Below, piece after piece: positions 24,750 through 36,753 of a stretch of DNA of 64,000 nucleotides; position 1 is the stretch's first letter, and every line of letters starts with the position of its first letter. The notes beneath the pieces were generated by a model. That model was not told the DNA's origin. It saw nothing but the letters and a program-made list of their open reading frames with translations, and ran no database searches. A program made the position numbers and the translations under genes. The DNA is from Voacanga thouarsii (lineage: Eukaryota; Streptophyta; Magnoliopsida; Gentianales; Apocynaceae). The stretch covers positions 186,001-250,000 of the forward strand of contig JANUWF010003370.1 of assembly GCA_026120185.1 (NCBI GenBank). Reading direction: 5' to 3'.

Positions 24750-25260
24750 ATGTTAAGATTATCCCAAGTCGCATACAATGACAAGATGCTGGCTAAGTAC
24801 AGCATAGACTCATGCAAGGGAGCTCTAATGCCTTGCAGATATAGGTTGTCATTTTCTTCAAGGGACTGTCCTAAGTCTCAAGAAGAAAAGGATAGATTGA
24901 GTAGGATTCCCTATGCTTCGAATGTGGGAAGTCTCATGTACGCCATGCTGTGTGCTAGGCCAGATATCATTTTTGCCATAGGCTTAGGTAGCAGATATCA
25001 GTCAAACCTTGGGGAGGTTTATTGGCATGCTGTAAAGCATGTTCTTAAGTACCTCAAAGGAACCTTGGAACCACAAGGAGGGAAAGCATATTGAAAGGTA
25101 GTACCACCTGATCTGAGATTTTCAGAGACGGGAAGTGGTAGTGGTACAGATTGCCTCAGTGAACAATCTAGTAGATCCATTCACCAAGCCTTTGGTTGAG
25201 AGTCTTCAAGAGACACTTAGACGCCATTGGGGTGGGCACCTAAGGACTTACCTAGTCTTA
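24750..25260 (+). pseudogene. pol: Cop-C RNase H with internal deletion
   Basis: The open frame 24750-25094 covers the RT tail (RIPYASNVGSLMYAMLCARPD) up to HVLKYLKGT. The next bases jump at 25059-25072 to the far end of RNase H, recognisable in shifted frames as a KHIER-type segment and then NNLVDPFTKPL near 25165-25195. The middle of RNase H, including its catalytic acidic residues, is missing. Two copies of GGAACC sit at the junction. Confidence 0.82.
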
Positions 25261-25265
25261 GAGTG

Positions 25266-25277
25266 TAAGTGGGAGAT
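25266..25277 (+). other. Cop-C polypurine tract
   Basis: TAAGTGGGAGAT lies directly before the 3' LTR, the usual copia plus-strand primer. Confidence 0.85.
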
Positions 25278-26252
25278 TGTTGGTAATATGCCCTATTAGA
25301 CTAGTTTTCTGATGAAAATATCAAATGTGTTAATAAAAGAATTTATTTTTCGGAAATTGTTTGTGAAATAATTTTCTTTATTTGTGTGCAATTTCGTTTG
25401 GAACGGACCCATTGTGTTTGAATAAGTGATCCATGTGAATGGAGGTCTTTCACAGTAAGGTATGGATCATGGGTTATTTAAACACATAAACAGTTGTTCT
25501 TAACCGATTGATGAGAATGAGAATCTCATCATGTTTAGGTTATTATGTTATGAATTCCAAATGGAGGATGGCTTACCATTAGCCAGTGAGTAGTCCACTC
25601 ACTTCATGACATAAGCGTATTTCAAATACGTAGAACAAGACCTATAGTAGTGGTTTCTAAAAAGTACTATATGGTAGAAACCTAGTCTATAACCGCTATA
25701 GCGTGGACTAGTACTCTATGACTTAAGTATGAGTTGGTGGTCTGGCGAAGCTGGAAGCATATGTTTTGATATACTATAGTTGAGGTTCTATCGGAGGGCT
25801 AATATACTTGTATATTGGGTATGTATGACTAGTTAGTTAAGACAGACTTGTATAAGATAGTTTTTACACTATATCGCCCCTTGTGGTTGTCCGGATGATC
25901 TAAATATCCAGGGCCCTGGGAAACGTGACTTGGATGTTTGTTTTAGGGTCGCTCTCTTGGAAAGCGGAAACACTCCAGAAAGTCGTGGATCATTGGACTA
26001 GAGGCCTAAGGTTGGTAGATGTCTTTAGAGAGGTGTAAGTACACTTCTTCCTCTCTAAATGTACGACGATATGTAGAGGGGTATTTTAGTTATTTTCACT
26101 TGTAGGTTAAAGACTTTGCTAATGTAGCATTGTCCTTGGGGCCAATATTTCCTTATGGTGATATTAGAAAATATTTAAAATGTAAAATACATCTATATAT
26201 ATAGTAGGGGTATTTTGGTCATTTTAATAGCCAAGGCGAAGTGTCTTTTTGT
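25278..26252 (+). repeat. Cop-C 3' LTR, 3' half missing
   Basis: It starts TGTTGGTAATATGCC and follows the 5' LTR closely until GTGTCTTTTTG at about 26251. There it changes abruptly to a SIRE-like LTR in opposite orientation. About 1 kb of LTR is missing and does not reappear beyond the insert (41189 onward). Confidence 0.88.
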
Positions 26253-26676
26253 TGTTTCGTGAATCACCCCTACAATTAGGGTTTCGTGCATGTCCCTTAT
26301 ATGCCACAAAAAATCACTAATAAACTGAGAATTCTAAAACAGTTAGAATTCCCTAATTGTAATTGGAAATATTAAGTTCTCACAATTACAATTTGGACCA
26401 GAAATTATAACTAATTATAATTTGTCCACAACAACTTCTTTTTTTTTTTTATCAATTAACCCCACTATGTTATCTAACAATATCTTGAGTATATAATCCT
26501 CTATTGTGTGTGACCTATTAGGTTTCCCAGTCAATTAGTAGCAAACATGAATTAATCAAAATGTATTTGAGATTAATAATCCATAATTAATTAGAATTAA
26601 TCATGTTGATTCTAATCAAGATTGGTTTATTAATTCATCAATTAATAAACCCATATTCCTAAATTATGAGCAGTAT
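26253..26676 (-). repeat. SIRE-like LTR copy 1, inner part (left of Gyp-1)
   Basis: Together with 40258-41188 this is one LTR in minus orientation. It matches 54117 to about 55450 of copy 2. The stretch here equals the part near 55020-55450 of copy 2. Its 3' end is cut at 26253. AGTAT at 26672-26676 is the left TSD of Gyp-1. Confidence 0.82.
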
Positions 26677-29134
26677 TGATATGACTTTTTGTGGTGGTTT
26701 TTTCTTGGTGTTGTGGTATATTTGTTGGTTATGGTTCAGCTCAACAATGGGAACCAAAACAGAGATTTTTTCTTGTGAGAAAAGAGAAAGGTAACCTAAC
26801 TATCTACACTCTTTTAAACCCTTGAAGAACAAAGCCTCAAAGACCCTCAAGATGAATAGAAAGTTCTACTAGATTCTCACCCTAATATCCTTGAAGCAAC
26901 AAAGGCAAACAAGAACAATAGAATAGAGAAAATATGCACCTAAATATTGAATTTCAAACAAATTTTAGAAGAACAAAGCAACTAAGACCCATTCAAAGAA
27001 AATAACATTGGATTATCCAAAAGATTTATAGACTCTTGCAAAAGGAGGACTAACCTTTTAGCTTGGTCTTGAACAAGATGAACAAGGAGTCTTGGCCTCT
27101 CAAGATTCTCTCTCAAATTTGAATTAAAGTCAAGTGAATTGTCTTGTCAAAGTAATAAATGTGCTATTTATACTACCCTAACCCTAGCTAAGTAATCCCT
27201 GAGGTTTAGTTACAGTTTATGGTCAAAATAAGTCTTTACAAGCAATTAAAAATGAAGAAAACAAGAGAAAATCATTAAAAAGTGAACCAGTCGATGATTG
27301 CCCAGGGCCAAGCCGGCGCCGATTTGGAACATCACAACCGGCACCGGTTAGGTTCTGTCTTTGGCTAGTTCTTGTTTGCTTGAGTGTTGGTTTTGGACAG
27401 AATGGAGCCGGCGTCAGTTTTGCTGCATGGAGCCGACGCCGGCTGTCCTCTGGAAGCCTTCCTTGTCAAATTTCATCCTTTTTTGCTGACGGCTTAAGTT
27501 CTTATTGTTGGGGATATGCCCTAGAGTCAATTTATACTTATACAATTGTCATTATGTTTTATATAATAATATGAGGCTTTCCTTTCCATGAATAGTGAGT
27601 TTTGTTTTGTTGGTCATCAAGTACGTGACTTGATAGTAAAACCCTACAATGAATACAATGACTATTCTAAAACTGTCCCTGATCGATTATTATTATTGGA
27701 ATAATAATAAATTAAGATTAGTATGTATGTGACTTGATGACTATGTTTTACTGGCCATGGATATTTGTGATATCGAGTCAAGACATAAATAAATGTTAGA
27801 GAACATTATATTGGACATGACCCACTGTGAGAGTACTTCATGGAATATGTCATAAGTACTTTCTAGCCATAATAATATTGAAAGTCCTTCGACCTAAATT
27901 TTCTTACTTGATAAATTCTATATTTTGACATTGTCTAAAGTTGTCTTTAACCAGATAATAAATTAGACTACTGTTGGATATAGAATAAATCAAGGAGAGG
28001 AATATGATTGATTGTGAAGGAATTTGTCCCTCTCAGTTATGGGAGAGATATCCATGGGCCTATTGATAAGTTAGACTATTAAAAATGCATGGCCGTGCTC
28101 AAATATATCAATCTAAGATATTGATATCATTTGTTTGAACAGTCTACTATGAAATCAAGAAATAATTGATTAAGCTTAATAAGGATGAAATGCTCCGTGC
28201 CTTTGCTTAATCTGGATATCGTGTGACAAAAGGACTAAATATAAAATTATGGTTTGGTTCAAAGAGATCACCGATCTTCATTTAACCTGGATAGTTATAA
28301 TGTTTTGCTAGAAACCGCTTATAACTTGTGGGCCATTTAAATATGATTTAGGCACACTGCCAGTGTTAAATGAACCTATAGGGTCACACAATAAGCGAAC
28401 TAGTTAGGTTATTTTTTCTGGTGACCAGGTTCGATGAATCTGGATGATATCCAGATTATAAGAATCTGACTCGGTAAAATAATTAGTTAAATTACCGAGA
28501 TAATGGCAGTAATCTTATCATATCAGTTTTAATTTAATTTGAATTTAAATTAGAATATGATAAGATATTATTAGGGTTGGACTCTAAGAGGTTCGAGGGT
28601 TTTTAAGAATACCCTAGCCGTCTTTTCAATAGTCCAACTTTTCGGTTGAGAACATTCGTGCCATTCTCTACCAGAAAGGTAAAAAAAAAAAAAAAAAAAC
28701 CTCTCAAACCCTAGGTGCTAGCACTCCCCGGGTATCGAGTGAGTTCGCGGTGTGTATCCGATAGAGGACGTTCGCATACTGCAGCGTCTGGTGATTGTTC
28801 GGGTTGAACGTACAACAACGCAACCAGAATCGAAGGATTTCGATTACAGCAACCAGAGGTAATTCTTAAAGCTTAGATCTTCTTAATCGTTTACTTGGGT
28901 CCTCGGGAGGGATTCGTAGATGTTTTCTGCGTTTAGGAGTCCACGAATCCTAACACTTATTAGGGTCCTTCACGGATGGCCATCAACACGAACTCTTGGC
29001 TCGCTTCCTCAACCCTCCAATCCTCCTTCATCCTCAAGCATTATTTGATGATTAATTGAAAATCATCTTGAAGCTTCTTGGTCCTCGCTCTAGTTATCGG
29101 TCCTTGTCCTCCATGATGAAGTGGAGTCTCATCA
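26677..29134 (-). repeat. Gyp-1 3' LTR, interrupted by a solo LTR
   Basis: Without the insert at 27506-28960 it is about 1.0 kb and matches 39240-40257 closely. Ends are TGATATGAC and CTCATCA. Confidence 0.93.
27506..28955 (+). mobile_element. Solo LTR of the Cop-A family, plus strand
   Basis: 1450 bp, starts TGTTGGGGATATGCCC and ends ACGAATCCTAACA, matching the Cop-A LTR over its whole length in opposite orientation. An exact 5-bp TSD CTTAT flanks it at 27501-27505 and 28956-28960. No internal sequence is present, so it arose by LTR-LTR recombination. The short ORF 27380-27574 spans its left junction and is not a gene. Confidence 0.96.
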
Positions 29135-29147
29135 TCTCTCCCTCCTT
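29135..29147 (-). other. Gyp-1 polypurine tract
   Basis: On the minus strand AAGGAGGGAGAGA lies directly before the 3' LTR. It overlaps the pol coding frame. Confidence 0.85.
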
Positions 29148-30400
29148 AAAAAGGATTCGTCTTCGAATCTTCGCCATCATCTACATCAAAAGGAGAGAGG
29201 TCACTAACATTAAAGGTAGTACTAACATGATACTCACCCGGTAGATCTATCTTGTAAGCATTATCTCCAACTTTGGCAAGAACTTGAAATGGTCCATCCC
29301 CCCTTAGATCAAGTTTGCTTCGGCATTGCATGGGGAATCTCTCCTTGTGAAGGTGCACCCATACCCAATCGCCCGTCTCAAAAGAAACCTTTTTCCTTCC
29401 TTGATTGCGCTTATGGGCGATCTCTTTGTTGCGTTTTGCAATGGTTTCCTTCACCTTCTAATGGAGTGCCTTCACCATTTCTGCTTTCTTAGCTCCATCA
29501 AGGTTCAACCGTTCACCTATAGGCAAAGGAACCAAATCTAAAGGCGTTAGAGGATTAAAACCATATACAATTTCAAAAGGAGAATAAGAAGTGGTAGAGT
29601 GAATAGCCCTATTGTATGCAAACTCAATGTGAGGCAAGCACTCCTCCTAATTCTTCAAGTTCTTCTTGATTATGGCCCGCAAGAGTTGGGTGAGTGTACG
29701 ATTGACCACCTCGGTTTGTCCGTCCATTTGGGGATGACAAGCTGTGGAAAATAAAAGGTTAGTCCCAAGTTTGTTCCATAAAACTCTCCAAAAATGGCTA
29801 AGAAATTTTGTATCCCTATCCGAGACAATCCTATGCATTCTCACCACTTCCTTAAAGAATAAATCTGCAATATATGACGCATCATTAGTCTTGGAACAAG
29901 CCACAAAATGAGCCATTTTGGAAAATCTATCAACAATCACAAATATAGAATCCTTGCCCCCCTTGGGCCTAGGTAATTCTAAAATGAAGTCCATTGAAAT
30001 ATCAACTCACGGCACATTAGGTGTGGGCAAAGAAGTATAAAGACCATGTGGAAGAGCACTAGACTTAGCTCGCCTACAGGTAATGCATTAAGAACAATAT
30101 CTCTCCACATCCTTTCTCATTTTTAGCCAAAAGAAATGTTCCTTAAGGATGCCTAAGGTTTTTGCAACACCAAAATACCCCATTAGTCCCCCACTATGGG
30201 CTTCTCGAACTAGCAACACCCTAATGGAACCCTTTGGCACAAAAAGCCTTGCCTTCCTAAACAAGAAACCATCATGCCTATAATATTTAGCAAATGCACA
30301 TTTCTCACAAGCATGAAAAATATCCCCAAACTCCTCATCATCAACATACAAATCTTTCACAAATTCAAAATCAAGAAGTTTAGTATTTAAAAAGTTGAGG
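29146..30400 (-). pseudogene. pol: Gyp-1 integrase (in-frame stops)
   Basis: The N-terminal zinc segment lies at 30088-30210 (EAHSGGLMGYFG, then RYCS with a stop and CITC); the second His of HHCC has become Tyr. The core at 29647-29994 has [21 protein letters not shown] and the conserved Glu in [12 protein letters not shown]. The C-terminal domain at 29146-29454 has GDWVWVHLHKERF and the GPY/F-type GDGPFQVLAKVGDNAYKIDL, ending SDLSPFD. Stops lie at 30088, 30007, 29647, 29458 and 29146, all in the same frame. The reading continues past 29146 into the LTR. Confidence 0.93.
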
Positions 30401-31584
30401 AGTGCATACCTTCAAGATAGTGTATCCGCTACCACATTTTCCTTACCCTTCTTGTATTGGATGACATATGGAAATGTCCCAATAAACGCCATCCATCTTG
30501 CATGCCTTTTGTTTAAATTTTTTTGGCTCTTGAGGTGTTTAAGGGTTTCATGATCGGTATGAATGACAAACTCTCTTGGCAAAAGGTAGTGTTGCCAATA
30601 CTCTAAGGTCCTCACCAAAGCAAAAAGCTCTTTGTCATAGGTAGAATAGTTAAGGGCTGCCCCAGATAATTTTTCACTAAAGTATGCAATGAGTTTTCTA
30701 TCTTGGGTCAAGACCGCACCTATTCCCACCCCACTTGCATCACACTCTATCTTAAAAGCCTTCTCAAAATTGGGAAGAATAAGAATTGGAGCTTGGCTTA
30801 ATTTGTCCTTGAGGGTTTGAAAGGCTTGTTGTTGGGTTTCCTCCCACCTAAATCCCACATTTTTCTTTACCGCTTCGGTTAGAGGGGCTACTATAGTGCT
30901 AAAATTTTGGATGAACCTCTTATAGAAACTAGCTAGCCTATGGAAACTACGTACTTGGGTAATGGTGGTAGGGGTTGGCCAATCTTGGATGGCTTTCACT
31001 TTTCCCTCATCAACCTCAATCCCTCTTGCACTCACAACATACCTAAGGAATGTAATCATCTCCAAACAAAAAGAGCATTTCTCAAGATTAGCATACAATC
31101 TCTCCATTCGAAGAGCCATAAGCACACTTTGAACATGATTTAAATGATTCACATATGATTTGCTATAAATTAATATGTCATCAAAGTACACAACAAAATT
31201 TTTTTCAATGAATTCCCTCAAAACATGGTGCATTAATCTCATGAAAGTACTAGGAGCATTAGACAATCCAAAGGGCATGACAAGCCACTCACACAACCCT
31301 TGTTTAGTTTTAAAAGCTGTTTTCCATTCATCCCCTTCTCGTATCCTAATTTGGTGATAACTGGATTTCAAATCAATTTTTGAGAAAATGCATGCACCAA
31401 ATAGCTCATCTAGCAAGTCATCTAGCTTAGGAATGGGATAGCGATATTTTACCGTTATGTTGTTGATAGCACGACAATCCACGCACATACGCCATGTCCC
31501 ATCCTTTTTGGGCACCAAGAAAACCGGAACCTCACATGGGCTTAGGCTCTCTCTCACATGTCCCTTCTCAAGCAATGTCTCCAC
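30401..31584 (-). pseudogene. pol: Gyp-1 reverse transcriptase and RNase H, 390 codons open
   Basis: This is the longest open stretch in the window. RT motifs in order: [64 protein letters not shown], and [12 protein letters not shown] with the catalytic F/YxDD box intact. RNase H of the gypsy kind follows: [44 protein letters not shown] and ENVVADTLS, so its main acidic residues are present. The frame is closed by stops at 31585 (upstream) and 30412. Only the flanking stops prevent a continuous polyprotein. Confidence 0.96.
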
Positions 31585-32463
31585 TTACTTTTGCAATTCC
31601 TTGGACTCCTTCGGATTGCTTGTATATGCCGGTCGGTTGGGGATGATGGCTCCGGGTATAAAGTCAATTTGATGCTCAATTCTTCTCAATGGTGGTAGTC
31701 CTTCGGGCACCTCATTTGGGAAAACATCTTCAAACTCTTGAAGAATAGCTGCAATTTCATGAGGCAAAAACAATGTGGAATCATTAGTAGAAACATAAGT
31801 ACCTTTGCATAAAAGAAGAATAACCGGTTTCTTAGCTTCTATAGCCTCTATGACCTCACTCTCTTTTGCAAAGAAATTCACTCTCTTTTTACCTCCCCTC
31901 TCTAGGCCTTGCTCATTTCTATCCTTGATTGTCAAAGACACTTGCTTACTCATTCTCTCTCTCAATTCTTTTTCTTGCCTCTCATTTTCTTTCCTCTCAC
32001 TTTCTTGCTTTTGCTTAACTTCTAGTGCTCCTTTCTTCTTCTCCTTTTCTTTCATGATTCTTTGGTCTTTGCTCACCTCACTAGGGGCCACGTGGATGAG
32101 AGTAAACTTAGTTCCCTCATTGAGTAGGGAATAAGTATTCTTTCTCTCATCATGTTTCACATGCCTATCATATTGCCAAGGCCTCCCTAGTAGTAAGTGT
32201 TCCGCTTGCATGGGCACTACATCACAAAGTACATCATCCTTGTACTTCCCCATTTCAGAAGACACCAACACTTGCTTGTTTACTCTCATTTCCCCACTAT
32301 CATTCAACCATTGTAGTTTGTAAGGCTTGGGATGCTTAATCCAACTCATGTCCAATTCTTCAACCAAATCCACACTAATCACGTTGATGCAACTCCCACT
32401 ATCCACAATGATACTACAAGGGGTCTTGTTGATTAGACACCTAGTGTAGAAAATGTTCTCTCT
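31585..32463 (-). pseudogene. pol: Gyp-1 protease and Lys/Glu-rich linker
   Basis: The retropepsin active site VDSGSCINVIS starts near 32410. LLGRPWQYDRHV lies about 65 residues later, as usual for gypsy proteases. A linker of about 70 residues rich in Lys and Glu follows (around 31880-32080). The RT-side segment FPNEVPEGLPPLRRIEHQIDF closes the piece. Stops at 32464 and 31585 lie in the same frame as gag and RT. The long plus-strand ORF 31805-32134 is the antisense of the Lys/Glu-rich linker and not a gene. Confidence 0.92.
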
Positions 32464-33954
32464 TTATTGGTGGTCTTGATCCTTAATGGCTTGTGAGCTC
32501 AATGACCTTCTTGTGACTTCCACCAAGGAGTATTCTTGTCCCACAACTTCCCCTTCATCACTCTCATCATCTCTAATTCCCTCTTGGTTTCCTTGGTTCC
32601 TTTCTTCCTTTTCTTCTTCGTCGGTAGAAACCTTATCATAGGGATTGGTATACATCACCCTCTTTCTTGGACACTCATGGGAAGTATGTCTATATCCTAG
32701 GAACTTAAAACACTTGATGTCTCTATTCTTTTATGGCCTCTCCATGGTTTTCCCTTTGTCCTTATTCCATCCTTCCCTAGGTTTCCAATCTTCTTTGGGT
32801 TTCCAAGCCTCCCTCATTTTGTTGAAGTCCCTTTGATATGGTTTAGGAGCTTCATCCTTCTTAGTTTGCACCTTGCTAGTTGTGTTGGGATTTGGAAGTG
32901 TTGGTCTAGTAAATGCCCTCCTCTTTAATTATCTTTCAATCTTTATGGCGGCATGTACCATATCCTCCAAGCGATCATAGTGGTGCAATTCCACCAAATT
33001 GGCAATCTCCCTATTTAATCCTCCCAAAAATCTTGCCCTTGTAGCTCTTGGATCCTCATGGATTTGAGCTCTCATCAACATAACCTCCATCTCCTTATGG
33101 TAATCCTCCACATTCTTGTTCTCTTGCTTAAGTGCTTGGAGCCTTTGGTAGAGATCATTATAGTAATTGTGTGGTATAAACCTTGCTCTCATCATGTCTT
33201 TCAACAAATTCCAATTAGCCACGGTTTCTACTCCCATTTGTCTCCTTTGTGCACTAACTTGCTCCCACCATACCAAATCATACTCTGAGAATCCCAAAAT
33301 AGCCAACCTCACTTTTGACCTCTCACTATAGTTATGGTTTTCTAGAAATATCTCCATTTTGCTTTTCCACTCAAAATAAGCTTCGGGGTCACTTTTGCCA
33401 TAGAATGTAGGCATCTTCAACTTAATATGGCTCAACTCCCTTTCCACATCATTTCCTTCTCTCTTTCCTCTATGGCCCCATCCTCTATGTTGTTCCCCAA
33501 AAGCCTTGACATGATCCCCCTTATACCATTTATCAACTCCCTCAAATTTTCTTTCTAACCCCCTTACATTGATCCCTCCGTTCCTTCCTTGGCTTCTTCC
33601 TCGTCCTCCTCTCAAGCCATGTCTTCCTGCTCTCATAGGAGCTTGTTGGATACCCCCAATAGAGTGTTCATCCCATTCTTCCCCTTGTTGGGCATGTAAC
33701 AGAGGAGTGTGGGCATCACCATCCCTTATCCTTGGACTAGGCACTTTATACCGCTCTTGGCCTCTTCTTTATGCAACGGTAGAAGACTGTCCAAGATAGT
33801 TTATCAACTCCCTTGTCAAGTTTTGGAACTCGCTTTGCATTGTCCTCATCATCGCTTGCATATCTTCATGTAGTCCCCTAACATCAAATTGTTCTTCTTG
33901 AGGTCTACTAGGCCCACTTAGGTTAGACCTAGAAATCTCTTGTTCATGGGCCAT
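32464..33954 (-). pseudogene. gag: Gyp-1 gag with three in-frame stops
   Basis: The ATG at 33954 starts MAHEQEISRSNLSGPSRPQE, closely matched by the Gyp-4 gag start. An Arg/Gly-rich stretch (GLRGGRGRSQGRNGG) follows. Then comes the retrotransposon Gag capsid domain at about 33420-32940 (MPTFYGKSDPEAYFEWKSKM, VRLAILGFSEYDLVWWEQV, YQRLQALKQENKNVEDY). The knuckle near 32650-32700 reads CFKFLGYRHTSHEC, with the second Cys and the Gly before His changed. Stops lie at 33769, 32929 and 32731, all TAA and all in one frame. Confidence 0.93.
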
Positions 33955-36697
33955 GGTGATGGAATATTGCCTTACACCTACAAAACAAAGAGGTTAGAAG
34001 AAAAAAAGACCCTCACTCACTTCCTTGTGTGATGGCTCTCCAAATTAACCACTACACGCTCGTGTTTGCTCTCTTAAGCTCTTTTAATGATAAGCTCACC
34101 CTCTTGCCTTTTTTTCTCAACACCTAAGGCTTCTTGTTCGATCCCAATTCTCCCCAAAAGCTGAAGATTTTGTCCAGCTAAGTGAGTCACACAAATCAAG
34201 AGAATTTTTCAATTTGGGGGTCTTAGGGGAATTTCAACAAATACTTGTTGGACACCTCAAACAATAAAGTTTTAGGTCAAGAATTCAAGAAAAGGTGGAT
34301 TCAATCAACTCAAGAACAAGCACTAAGTGCACAATGTAACACCCCGCTACCTAGACCCGCCAGGGCCGGGGATGTCGCCCCGTCCAAAGGACAAGGGGTC
34401 TTTATAACTAGGTCACACAAATGAAATAGCGGAATATAAATGATACTTGAACTTAAAATTTATTACATCCCAAAATAAATATAAATCCAAGAATAAATCC
34501 CAAAATACAAAAAACAAATCCGTAATAAAATTTATCCACTCTCATCTCCCTAAAACATTATACAAAAATAATTCATCAGAAAATCTTCCAAAGCAGGTAT
34601 AATCTAGCTACTCATCCCCACAGCAGGATCGACCTGAAATCATGGTAAAACGGGTGATGAGACAAAAATCTCAATAAGTCTGTGTGTGCTTTGAGTGTTC
34701 AGTGAAATTAGTTGTGGATGCAAAGTATGAAATCTTTACGAAAGAATTGCTGGCAAGCAATAAATATTAGTCAAAAGCAAGAGTAGTGTTTTGGCTTTTC
34801 CAAGCATACATAATCAATAAAATCAACCACTCGAAATGAATGATTATGGGTTACCACACGTTGGGCCCCATAACCGGTCAGAATGCCTACACTTTGTGCA
34901 AACTGACAACAGGTAGGTGATCGGCCTACCGGGCAAGATACTCCTCCTTCTCTATACCCAACAACAACCGGGTGTCCATTCCGGCAAAACACAGTCACTT
35001 AACTGAAATAAAAAAAATTGCTAGCTCGGATCGGCACGACCTACTGGACTGACATCACATCCGGGAAGGACTCACCCCTCAGAGGTGGCCATCTACTGAG
35101 AGACTTACCCTAACCCTTCAAAGACTAGCCCTAGCAGTTCACCCTTATTGAGTACTCAAAGTAACGTATTCCACTTGGAAAAAATGAACAAAACACAGTT
35201 CCACTTGAACATGGCAATTAAGGGTTTCCAAAATCTTTGTCAAAAACAGTTTTAGAAAGAGTTTTGAGTTTGAGTAAATCTGCCTATTAATTTTCAAATA
35301 AATCATTTATTGGAAATAAAATAGGAGACAACCCTCAATTACCTTTACAAAAATGAGTGTCCATGCACTCTACATTTGGCTTGCCATAATTTAACACTTT
35401 TCATCAATAAGGTTTTATGCAGGAGCTTACTTGATCCTCGCTCACAACAATAGGTCTCCAACAGCTAACCTAACCCCGCATGGCAAAAACAAACCACAAT
35501 CAATCCCAAGCCACAATCCACTTCCTCAATTTTAAATTAACTCCACTCACTACTATCATGATCCTAGTGTCCCAAGCTTTAAGGCCAAACAACAAGTAAA
35601 TAGGTTTATAAGCTAAGGGTAATTTTGATATTTAAAATAATTACTATTTTGGGAAATAAGTATTAATAAGTTAAAGGTTTAAATGTTGCTAAGAAAATTT
35701 AGAGTTTAATTGATGAAGAGTCTTAGGTGGTTTTTAGGAAAAATAATGATTTATTAATAATTTAGTTGTTAGAAAATAATTGATAACCAAAGTTAGTTGA
35801 AATTGAATTTTAATAAGTCTTGCTTGAAAAATAATAAATAAGTTTTAATAGGCTTTGATTAAAAGATAATAATTAAATTTATAATAATAAGTATTTTACT
35901 AATTATGATTATTTCCATAAAAGGCTTTAGTTGTTTCATTACTTTATATAATATCTATATATTTTATTTTTAGTAAGAGCTATTATTTATTTGACTAAAA
36001 TATCCTTAACATATATATAATAATCCAATTCTACCCTTCCTAAGGGATTTTTTTTCGAAATTAATAGCCAAAAATCATAATATTAAATATTTTATTTGAA
36101 GAAATAAAATTTAGCTTCGGAACAATTAGGTTATGATCATATTTCCATGCCTATTCACAATCATGAACATATACAATCTTTCAATTCATCAAATCATCCA
36201 AATCATGCATACAAGCATAGATATAAATTTATCAAGACATGATCTAACCTCTACTAGCATAAATATGATCATGGCTTCAATAATCCAACGTGAATATAAA
36301 TCCTATTCACCAAAGGTGACATAATCTCTAGCATACTTCACCACAAATACTACCTATGACATGGTAACATGCATCAAATCTCAAATCATCATACAATCAA
36401 CCAGGATAATCCTTACATGCATAAATCCCATCTCATTCACAATGATACATATATTCATGCTTCAATCTTAACAATACATACTCAAATCCTATCACAATCC
36501 ACCTTCTATCATCATTATCCTAGAGACATGAATCTAGAGTTTAAAAGAAAGATTGAAGGGACTTACTTGGTTGATGAATACCTTGAAGGAGTTTAGAATG
36601 GATCTCAACTCCTAGATGCCTAAAATCGTCCAAGGAAGATGGAGGAAGCATGGCAATGGAAGAAGAAGCCATCCGGCCAAGAGAGAGAGTTTCGGCC

Positions 36698-36700
<3 letters not shown>

Positions 36701-36751
<51 letters not shown>
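36701..36751. repeat. (AG)25 microsatellite in LTR-T1
   Basis: A perfect 51-bp AG run; the LTR-T2 counterpart at 45591-45616 has only about 13 units. Confidence 0.97.

Positions 36752-36753
<2 letters not shown>

Larger units (their letters stand above)
17956..26252 (+). mobile_element. Cop-C: Ty1/copia element, plus strand, 3' LTR truncated
   Basis: 5' LTR 17956-19943, primer binding site 19946-19957, leader, gag from 21728, protease, integrase, RT, RNase H, polypurine tract and a 3' LTR cut at 26252. All domains are in copia order. Several frameshifts and an internal RNase H deletion make it defective. It is inserted two bases after the Gyp-2 5' LTR, in what would have been the Gyp-2 primer binding site. 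ACAAG at 17951-17955 is the likely duplicated target, but the right partner was lost with the 3' end. Confidence 0.92.

Noticed and set aside
31805..32134. Plus-strand ORF of 109 codons, Ser/Leu/Phe rich
   Set aside because: Antisense of the Gyp-1 protease linker.
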